Shown here: positions 31,582 through 37,258 of the stretch, piece after piece | How the letters are laid out: each line of letters starts with the position of its first letter | How positions within the stretch are numbered: position 1 is the stretch's first letter | Translations under genes and position numbers: made by a program | The notes under the pieces: model-generated | What the model was told of the DNA's origin: nothing | The model's database searches: none | What the model saw: only the letters and a program-made list of their open reading frames with translations | Source of the DNA: Akkermansia muciniphila | Lineage (GTDB): Bacteria > Verrucomicrobiota > Verrucomicrobiia > Verrucomicrobiales > Verrucomicrobiaceae | Direction of reading: 5' to 3' | Length of the DNA stretch: 37,258 nt | Assembly: GCA_945882215.1 (NCBI GenBank) | Contig: CAMCWM010000033.1 | Coordinates: forward strand, 1 to 37,258

Positions 31582-32354
31582 TTCGACTTCTCGTAAAGAT
31601 CGCTGATGTCAGCGGCGGCGAGTTCGACGAGATACGTCGCGATCTTGGCACCCAGAGCGTCGAAGTAGCGTTTTCCTTTCTCGGCTGTGCTGTGCTGGGG
31701 ATCGCCGCTACCGGTGTCGTTGGTGGCTTTGCTCCACGCACGCTGCGCCCATGCCCATTTTTCGTTGATGGCCTTGAGTTTCCAATGGTTGTCGGTGCCG
31801 GAGCCCCATTCGCTTTTGGGAAGAACGAGGTTGGGATGTAGATGCAGGAGGAGACTTGTCTCGCGCTCATCCGCGTGATCACCGACGATGTTGAAAATGT
31901 CGTCGCCTTTCACGGCCTGATACCAGGAAACGCTGGAGAGGAACATCTTTGGATGCCGCGCTTGAAGTTCACGCAGCATCTGGCGGAAGTCGTTGCCGCC
32001 GTGGCCGTTCATGATGACGAATTTCATCACACCGACGCCTTCGAGGCTGTTAATGATGTCTTCCAGCACAGCGAGCTGTGTGCTTGGATTCATATTAATG
32101 CAGAACGGCACATCGAGCTGCCCGGTTTGCACGCCGAAGGGCATGTTTGGCAGGATGCCGACCTTCGCGCCCGCCTCCCAGGCGATGCGGCCCGCCTCGG
32201 CGGCAATGGCGTCGTTTTGCAGTGAGTCGGTGGCATAGGGCAGGTGCCAGTTGTGCGCCTCCGTGGCCCCCCACGGCAGAAGCGCGACCTCATAGCGCGT
32301 GGTTTTGACGTGCTTCCAGTTGGTTTCGGCGATGATCCAAGGTCTCGGGCTCAT
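31578..32354 (-). CDS. Creatininase-family amidohydrolase
   Basis: This 258-residue protein matches the creatininase family, metal-dependent hydrolases of cyclic or linear amides. Metal-binding motifs are visible: LPWGATEAHNWHLPYATD near residues 27-44, FVIMNGHGGNDFRQML, and GDHADERETSLLLHLHP. The family also includes enzymes acting on formamide-type intermediates and peptide-derived compounds, so the substrate cannot be named. It is the first gene of a minus-strand unit with oppB and oppC, which hints that it acts on the imported compound. It diverges from the WD40 gene across 76 bases. Confidence 0.87.
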   Translation of the reverse strand: MSPRPWIIAETNWKHVKTTRYEVALLPWGATEAHNWHLPYATDSLQNDAIAAEAGRIAWEAGAKVGILPNMPFGVQTGQLDVPFCINMNPSTQLAVLEDIINSLEGVGVMKFVIMNGHGGNDFRQMLRELQARHPKMFLSSVSWYQAVKGDDIFNIVGDHADERETSLLLHLHPNLVLPKSEWGSGTDNHWKLKAINEKWAWAQRAWSKATNDTGSGDPQHSTAEKGKRYFDALGAKIATYLVELAAADISDLYEKSK

Positions 32355-32430
32355 GAGGCGATGTTAAAGAGGCAAACGGTTGATGCAAAGCAGACAAACT
32401 CGGCCATTGGAGACGTTTCTCTCAGCCCCC

Positions 32431-33756
32431 ATGTTTCGTGCCCTGATTTTTCTATGTCTCGTCTCCATGGCTGCCGCGGAGGTGTCCTTTTCGAAGCAGA
32501 TCGCGCCGATTTTGATCGACCAGTGCGTGGAGTGCCATCGTGCGGGCAAGGCGAAGGGCAGCTACCGGCTCGACACAGCCGAACTGATGCTCAAAGCGGG
32601 CGACAGCGAGGCTGCGCCTGTTGTGGCGGGCAAACCGGAGGAGAGCGAGCTGTTCCGTCTGATCGTGGCGCATGATGGAGACGACCGCATGCCCAAAAAG
32701 GCCGATGCGTTGCCTGAAAAGCAGATCGAGCTCATTCGTGAGTGGATTGCGAGCGGTGCGAAGCTGGATGTGGCCGACAAGAAAGCCGCGCTGACCGCGA
32801 TCGTGCCAGAGGAGGAGAAAACCCAGGCTCCCGACAAGTATCCGCGTCCCTTGCCGGTCACAGCGCTGGCGCTAAGCCCGGACGGAGGTACCCTGGCATG
32901 CAGTGGTTATTTTGAAGTGACTTTGTGGGATGTGGCGACGGGGAAGCTCAAATCGCGACTTGGCGGCATGCCGGAGCGCGTGCTGGCGCTGGCGTGGACT
33001 GCTGATCATAAACTTGCGCTGGCAGGGGGCGTGCCGGGACGTTCGGGCGAAGTTTGGATCGCCAATCCGTCGAAACCTGCCGAGCGGAAGCGTCTCGTGA
33101 ATGCTCGTGATTGCGTTTTGGCGATGGTCGCAAGCCCCGATGGCAAGTTGCTGGCATGTGGTGGCGCGGACAACCTTGTGCGCTGCTTTGAGCTGACCTC
33201 CGGCAAAATGAAGTGGCAGATCGAGCCGCACGCAGACTGGATCATGGGCATGGCTTTCTCGCCCGACAGCCAACACATCGCCACGGCGAGTCGTGATCGC
33301 ACCGCCAAGCGCATCGACGCCACGAGCGGTGAAATTGAAGCGACGTTCACGGGCCATGACTGCGCCGTTTTGAGCGTGGCATTCACCGTCGACAGCAAGG
33401 AAACGATCAGCGGTGATGTGGAAGGCGAGATTCGCCGCTGGGATCGGAATGGAGACGCAAGAAAGGACAGCACGCTGCGCCCCAACGGTCGCACGGAGGT
33501 GCTGGCAGTGGGTTTTCTCGACGTGGAGACGCCGCTGGCCGCTACAGGCAATGGCTCAGTCGTCTCGATGGATGCGAAGGCCCGCAAGACAAAGGAGAAG
33601 ATCGTCCAGCATCAGGATCGTGTGAATGTGATTCTGGTGCGTCGCCAGGACCAAACCACGCGTGTCATCACTGGCTGCCATGATGGTGTGGTGCGCATCA
33701 CGGAGGTGGGAAAAGCGGAGCCGGTCTTGCAATTTGTGGCTTCGCCGGGATGGTGA
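32431..33756 (+). CDS. Cytochrome c-like domain (CVECH) plus WD40 propeller protein
   Basis: This 441-residue exported protein has a signal peptide (MFRALIFLCLVSMAAA). A heme-binding CVECH motif follows at residues 32-36, in the planctomycete-type cytochrome C domain (SKQIAPILIDQCVECHRAGK), with a candidate axial Met in DDRMPKKADALPEKQIELIR. From about residue 140 several WD40-like repeats run to the C-terminus (for example PVTALALSPDGGTLACSGYF, ADWIMGMAFSPDSQHIATAS and CAVLSVAFTVDSKETISGDV). This domain order is common in Planctomycetota and Verrucomicrobiota; the function is unknown. ATG 32431 was chosen because the signal peptide begins there. No Shine-Dalgarno motif precedes it. Confidence 0.88.
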   Translation: MFRALIFLCLVSMAAAEVSFSKQIAPILIDQCVECHRAGKAKGSYRLDTAELMLKAGDSEAAPVVAGKPEESELFRLIVAHDGDDRMPKKADALPEKQIELIREWIASGAKLDVADKKAALTAIVPEEEKTQAPDKYPRPLPVTALALSPDGGTLACSGYFEVTLWDVATGKLKSRLGGMPERVLALAWTADHKLALAGGVPGRSGEVWIANPSKPAERKRLVNARDCVLAMVASPDGKLLACGGADNLVRCFELTSGKMKWQIEPHADWIMGMAFSPDSQHIATASRDRTAKRIDATSGEIEATFTGHDCAVLSVAFTVDSKETISGDVEGEIRRWDRNGDARKDSTLRPNGRTEVLAVGFLDVETPLAATGNGSVVSMDAKARKTKEKIVQHQDRVNVILVRRQDQTTRVITGCHDGVVRITEVGKAEPVLQFVASPGW

Positions 33757-33762
33757 CACGCC

Positions 33763-34119
33763 ATGTTTGAGTCACGCACCGCCCCGCTCATACCACGCCA
33801 TGCGTTCCTGCGCCGCATGGTGACGTTCTTCGGCCTGGCAATCGTGGTGGCGGCCATGGCGCTGGCAATTGGCGTGCTGGGTTATCATTTCATCGCTGGA
33901 TTCGGCTGGATCGACAGCCTGCTGAATGCGTCGATGATCCTCGGCGGCATGGGGCCGGTGGGAGAGCTGAACTCGGACGCGGCGAAGCTGTTTGCCTCGT
34001 TTTATGCGCTGTTCAGCGGGCTGGTGTTCATTTCAGTGATGGGCATCGTGCTGGCACCGGCGGCACATCGGGCGCTGCATCTGTTTCACCTCGACGAACA
34101 AGACATCAACAAATCATGA
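33763..34119 (+). CDS. Two-TM ion-channel-like small membrane protein
   Basis: This 118-residue protein has a first transmembrane helix (residues about 20-44, FFGLAIVVAAMALAIGVLGY), a pore-helix-like segment (GWIDSLLNASMILGGMGPVG), and a second helix (AAKLFASFYALFSGLVFISV). The spacing resembles two-TM potassium channels, where a W-x-D...pore...GKLF-x-x-FY layout is seen, but the T-V-G-Y-G filter is absent. It could be a channel homologue with another selectivity or no conductance. Its stop overlaps the CoA-binding gene by 4 bases. It lies 6 bases after the WD40 gene. Confidence 0.75.
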   Translation: MFESRTAPLIPRHAFLRRMVTFFGLAIVVAAMALAIGVLGYHFIAGFGWIDSLLNASMILGGMGPVGELNSDAAKLFASFYALFSGLVFISVMGIVLAPAAHRALHLFHLDEQDINKS

Positions 34120-34484
34120 ATACCGAACGCGTCGTCATCGTGGGAGCCAGTGACAATCCCGAACGCTACAGTTACCGGGCACTGCTGCTGCTGCGCCAGC
34201 ACGGTCATGAAGTGGTGCCGGTGCATCCGAAACTGGCGGAGATCGAGGCGATTCCCGTCGTGGCGGATTTGAGCCTGATTTCCGGCCCAGTGGACACGGT
34301 GACGATGTATGTCGGCGCGGCGATCTCGGCGGGATTGCAGGACAAGCTGGTCACATTGAAGCCCCGCCGGGTGATTTTCAATCCTGGCGCAGAAAATGCG
34401 GTGCTGTCAGAAGCTTTGCAAAAAGCCGGGATTTCTTGCGACGAGGCCTGCACGCTGGTGCTGCTGAACACGGGGCAGTTTTGA
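34116..34484 (+). CDS. CoA-binding domain protein (YccU-like Rossmann fold)
   Basis: This 122-residue protein matches the small CoA_binding_2 family. It starts VVIVGASDNPERYSYRALLL, a Rossmann phosphate-binding loop, followed by HEVVPVHPKLAEIEAIPVVA, MYVGAAISAGLQDKL, RRVIFNPGAENAVL and a late Cys (ISCDEACTLVLL). The biochemical role of the family is not established. The start overlaps the stop of the two-TM protein, so the pair is probably coupled. Confidence 0.88.
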   Translation: MNTERVVIVGASDNPERYSYRALLLLRQHGHEVVPVHPKLAEIEAIPVVADLSLISGPVDTVTMYVGAAISAGLQDKLVTLKPRRVIFNPGAENAVLSEALQKAGISCDEACTLVLLNTGQF

Positions 34485-34523
34485 ACAAGCCGTCAGGCTC
34501 AGAGGTCTTATCTTCGAAATTCC

Positions 34524-34718
34524 ATGCTCGAAATACAGAAAGCCAAAATTTACGAACGCAGCCGCATGCGGGCGAAGGGTGTGCCTGACGAGGAGATCAA
34601 GCAGGCGCAGCATCTGCCGTTCAAGCCCGCCTTTGTGGAGGGAAAACGGAAACAACGGGCCGCGAACTCCACTGACGAGGTGCCGACGGGGCAGTTCTCG
34701 TTTCGCCGGCAAGGTTGA
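34524..34718 (+). CDS. Small basic protein, unknown function
   Basis: This 64-residue protein is highly charged, with a helical N-terminal half (MLEIQKAKIYERSRMRAKGV and PDEEIKQAQHLPF) and a polar Lys/Arg-rich tail. No known family is recognised. It follows the CoA-binding gene after 39 bases on the same strand and precedes the dGTPase gene by 52. The amphipathic, non-repetitive composition suggests a real gene, but conservation is not known. Confidence 0.55.
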   Translation: MLEIQKAKIYERSRMRAKGVPDEEIKQAQHLPFKPAFVEGKRKQRAANSTDEVPTGQFSFRRQG

Positions 34719-34770
34719 GCAGCGGTCTTGCCCGGATGCCATGACCTGCTAGCATCGCGGCACACCACGC

Positions 34771-36045
34771 ATGCCCGCGAACCGCTTTTACTCCGCCTTC
34801 GACTTCGAGACGCTCGATCCACGCCCGTCGCACGCCGGCGAGTACCGGAATCCGTTCCAGATCGACCGTGACCGAATCATCCACAGCAGCGCGTTCCGTC
34901 GTCTGCAAAACAAGACACAGGTGTTTTTGTCGGGCGAATATGATTTTTACCGCACGCGACTCACGCACAGCATCGAGGTGGCTCAAATTGGCCGCAGTAT
35001 CTGCGCGTGGCTCACCCAGCAGAGCGAGGTGCTGGGTGATGACTGCTTCATCGACCCCGATCTCGTCGAAAGTGCGTGCCTCAGTCACGATCTCGGCCAT
35101 CCGCCCTTTGGTCATGCGGGTGAGCGCACGCTGCACAAGCTGATGCAGCCCTATGGCGGCTTTGAGGGCAATGCGCAGACGCTGCGCATCCTGACGCAGA
35201 CACTTTTTAGTGAAGGCCGCAGCGGAATGAACCCCACACGCGCGCTGCTGGACGGCGTGCTCAAATACAAGACAATCTTCACCGAGAAGCCTGCCAACAA
35301 AGCCAACCATTATCTTTACGACGATCAGGACAAATGGCTCGATTTCACCATGGGCAGGCAGGCTTTCCCTGTGGAGCTCACTCCCGGCCAGGCGCGCAAC
35401 GGCTTCAAAAGCATCGAATGCCAGATCATGGACTGGGCGGATGACACCGCCTACTCGCTCAATGACATCGCCGACGGCATTCACGCAGGATTCGTCAATG
35501 TTCAACGACTGGAGCGCTGGGCGGAGGAACAAAGCCTCAGCGACGACGACAAGGCCGATGTGGCCTTCTTGAGCAAGGCGATGCGGGAAAATCGAGTCGA
35601 GGGGCGACTGAATCGCCTCATTGGCGAATGCATTCGCGCCACGAAGCTCGTGCCGACGGCAAATTTCCTCAGCCAGAGCACGCGCAGGCATCAGTTCGCG
35701 CTGGAGATCGATCCGGTGCAGCGCCGCCGTGCGGATCTGCACAAGAAGATCGCGCTTGAGCTCGTCTTCCTCAGCCCGCAGCTCCAGCAGCTCGATCACA
35801 AGGCCGATTTCATCCTCACGCGGCTGTTTGAGGTGCTCAAGGATCGCTACATCGAGTCAGTGCAGCCGAAAGGTCTGCATCTCATGCCGGCCGCCATCGA
35901 GAAGGAGATTCAGAAAGCTGAATCCTCGAACGAACGCGCACGCCTTGTTTGTGACTGGATCGCGAACATGACCGACCACTTCGCCTTCCGCACCTACCGG
36001 CGTCTGTTCGACGCCGACTTTGGCTCGATCACGGATTTCGTGTAA
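34771..36045 (+). CDS. dgt: Deoxyguanosinetriphosphate triphosphohydrolase-like HD protein
   Basis: This 424-residue protein belongs to the dGTPase branch of HD-domain phosphohydrolases, which cleave dNTPs to nucleosides and triphosphate. Evidence is RDRIIHSSAFRRLQNKTQVF at the start of the domain, RLTHSIEVAQIGRSI (first metal His), the SHDLGHPPFGHAGE HD pair, and MDWADDTAYSLNDIADGIHA (third metal Asp). The length fits the family. It may help balance nucleotide pools or limit phage. ATG 34771 gives the natural start with no Shine-Dalgarno motif. It converges on dapL with only 6 bases between stops. Confidence 0.93.
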   Translation: MPANRFYSAFDFETLDPRPSHAGEYRNPFQIDRDRIIHSSAFRRLQNKTQVFLSGEYDFYRTRLTHSIEVAQIGRSICAWLTQQSEVLGDDCFIDPDLVESACLSHDLGHPPFGHAGERTLHKLMQPYGGFEGNAQTLRILTQTLFSEGRSGMNPTRALLDGVLKYKTIFTEKPANKANHYLYDDQDKWLDFTMGRQAFPVELTPGQARNGFKSIECQIMDWADDTAYSLNDIADGIHAGFVNVQRLERWAEEQSLSDDDKADVAFLSKAMRENRVEGRLNRLIGECIRATKLVPTANFLSQSTRRHQFALEIDPVQRRRADLHKKIALELVFLSPQLQQLDHKADFILTRLFEVLKDRYIESVQPKGLHLMPAAIEKEIQKAESSNERARLVCDWIANMTDHFAFRTYRRLFDADFGSITDFV

Positions 36046-36051
36046 ACGGGA

Positions 36052-37258
36052 CTACAGCTTCGCGATGCGGCGGCAGACTTCCTCGACGTTCGCGCGGCTG
36101 TTGAAGGCGCTGATGCGGAAGTAGCCTTCGCCGGCGCTGCCGAAGCCGCTGCCGGGTGTGATGACAACGTTCGCCTCATTGAGCATCTTGTCGAACATCT
36201 GCCAGCTTGTGAGTCCATTCGGGCAGCCGACCCACACATACGGAGCATTCACACCGCCATAGACTTGCAGCCCGGCTTTTTTGCACGCCTCGACGAGCAG
36301 CGCGGCATTGCCCATGTAGTGCTCGATGAGCGCTTTGACCTGCTCCTTGCCTTCGGGCGAGTAAATCGCCTCGGCTCCGCGTTGGACGATGTAGCAGGCA
36401 CCGTTGAACTTGGTGCTGTGACGACGGCTCCAAAGCGGATGAATCGCCTGCTTGCCACCTGCTTTTGTTTTGCCCATGAGGCCTTTCGGAATGACCACGA
36501 TGCCGCAGCGTACGCCAGTGAAGCCACCGTTCTTCGAGAAGCTTCGGAACTCGATGGCGCAATCACGAGCGCCTTCGATTTCATAAATCGAGCGCGGCAG
36601 CTCAGGATCGCGGATGAACGCCTCGTAGGCGGCGTCGTAGAGCAGCGTGGTGCCGTTCGCGAGGGCGTATTTCACCCAGGCTTCCAGCTGCGCGCGCGTG
36701 GCGACGGCTCCCGTGGGATTGTTCGGATAGCAGAGGTAGGCGAGATCGACAGGCTCGGAAGGAATGTCGGGCACAAAACCGTTCGCGGGCGTGCATTTGA
36801 GATAGTGCAGACCTGCGTAGGCTCCGCTTTCGTCTGCCTCGCCTGTGTTGCCAGCCATGACGTTGGTATCGACGTAAACAGGATACACCGGGTCGGTGAT
36901 GGCGATCTTGTTCCCCGCGCCGAAGATGTCGAGGATGTTGCCGGTGTCGCACTTGCTGCCGTCGGAGATGAAGATCTCATCGGCCTCGACGTTGATGCCG
37001 CGTGATTTGAAATCGTGCTCGGTGATGGCGTTGCGCAGGAAGTCGTAGCCCTGCTCCGGGCCGTAGCCGCGGAAGGTGACGCGGTCGCCCATCTCATCGA
37101 CGGCCTTGTGCATGGCGGTGCGGACGGCCTCGGGCAGCGCCTCGGTCACATCGCCGATGCCGCAGCGGATCAGGCGCTTCGCGGCCTCAGAATTGGCCTC
37201 CGTGAAGACCTTCACGCGGCGGGCGATTTCGGGGAAGAGGTAACCGGCTTTGAGCTTG
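36052..37258 (-). CDS. dapL: LL-diaminopimelate aminotransferase, 5' end beyond the window
   Basis: The frame is open to the right edge, so only about 402 residues are visible; the first six or so of a typical DapL are missing. It continues upstream of GTG 37215 as [14 protein letters not shown], the conserved DapL N-terminus. Further motifs are [69 protein letters not shown] and the PLP-lysine [14 protein letters not shown]. DapL converts tetrahydrodipicolinate directly to LL-diaminopimelate for lysine and peptidoglycan, a route known in Chlamydiae, Verrucomicrobiota and plants. This supports the taxonomic call. Confidence 0.96.
   Translation of the reverse strand, partial: KLKAGYLFPEIARRVKVFTEANSEAAKRLIRCGIGDVTEALPEAVRTAMHKAVDEMGDRVTFRGYGPEQGYDFLRNAITEHDFKSRGINVEADEIFISDGSKCDTGNILDIFGAGNKIAITDPVYPVYVDTNVMAGNTGEADESGAYAGLHYLKCTPANGFVPDIPSEPVDLAYLCYPNNPTGAVATRAQLEAWVKYALANGTTLLYDAAYEAFIRDPELPRSIYEIEGARDCAIEFRSFSKNGGFTGVRCGIVVIPKGLMGKTKAGGKQAIHPLWSRRHSTKFNGACYIVQRGAEAIYSPEGKEQVKALIEHYMGNAALLVEACKKAGLQVYGGVNAPYVWVGCPNGLTSWQMFDKMLNEANVVITPGSGFGSAGEGYFRISAFNSRANVEEVCRRIAKL

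Noticed and set aside
1-37258. tRNA, rRNA or CRISPR elements
   Set aside because: No cloverleaf-like sequence, rRNA core or regularly spaced direct-repeat array was seen in the gaps.

Overview
The window most likely comes from a Verrucomicrobiota genome (probably Verrucomicrobiales). The clues are a PVC-type membrane-bound dehydrogenase, a DUF1501 protein, a cytochrome/WD40 protein of the planctomycete-verrucomicrobial style, an exosortase with a PEP-CTERM substrate, an LL-diaminopimelate aminotransferase (DapL), high-GC coding DNA, and start codons that mostly lack a Shine-Dalgarno sequence. The assignment rests on gene content only.

Layout. 1-1284 (minus) is the N-terminal part of a secreted dehydrogenase. 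1406-4226 holds the three-subunit proton-translocating transhydrogenase (pntAA, pntAB, pntB), followed by a DUF1501 protein (4257-5657). 5887-7200 is rpsB-tsf, closed by a perfect terminator. 7201-7584 is the only gene-free stretch over 300 bases and contains that terminator plus several inverted repeats upstream of the DAHP synthase gene.

7585-27497 is a long, almost entirely plus-strand envelope-polysaccharide region. DAHP synthase overlaps hldA, which is followed by gmhA (ADP-heptose precursor steps), a Wzx-like flippase, an O-antigen ligase/polymerase-like protein, two glycosyltransferases and a methyltransferase. One convergent minus-strand GT9 heptosyltransferase-like gene comes next. 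A second methyltransferase is then coupled to an exosortase, an EpsI-like protein, larE and larB by 4-base stop/start overlaps. A PEP-CTERM protein with its own AT-rich leader follows. The region ends with an exopolysaccharide trio: a CapK-like adenylate-forming enzyme, a two-domain oxidoreductase and a heparinase II/III-like protein. It closes with a 22-bp-arm bidirectional terminator.

27562-32354 (minus) reads creatininase-like hydrolase, oppB, oppC, a small secreted Gly/Tyr-rich protein with its own terminator, then oppA. No ABC ATPase gene is present. 32431-36045 (plus) encodes a cytochrome-domain/WD40 protein, a two-TM channel-like protein, a CoA-binding-fold protein, a 64-residue protein and a dGTPase. 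36052-37258 (minus) is dapL, cut by the right edge.

The least ordinary features lie between 22.0 and 24.7 kb. Three different palindromic repeat types occur within 2.7 kb, and two of them sit in frame inside genes: an 81-base insertion with an 11-base direct repeat in the CapK-like gene, and a paired stem-loop element with compensatory stem changes exactly in the interdomain linker of the oxidoreductase. Other notable points are the exosortase-EpsI-larE-larB coupling, a PEP-CTERM protein whose only ectodomain Cys and a downstream RQVAV motif suggest a possible thioester domain, and a two-TM channel-like protein without a recognisable selectivity filter.
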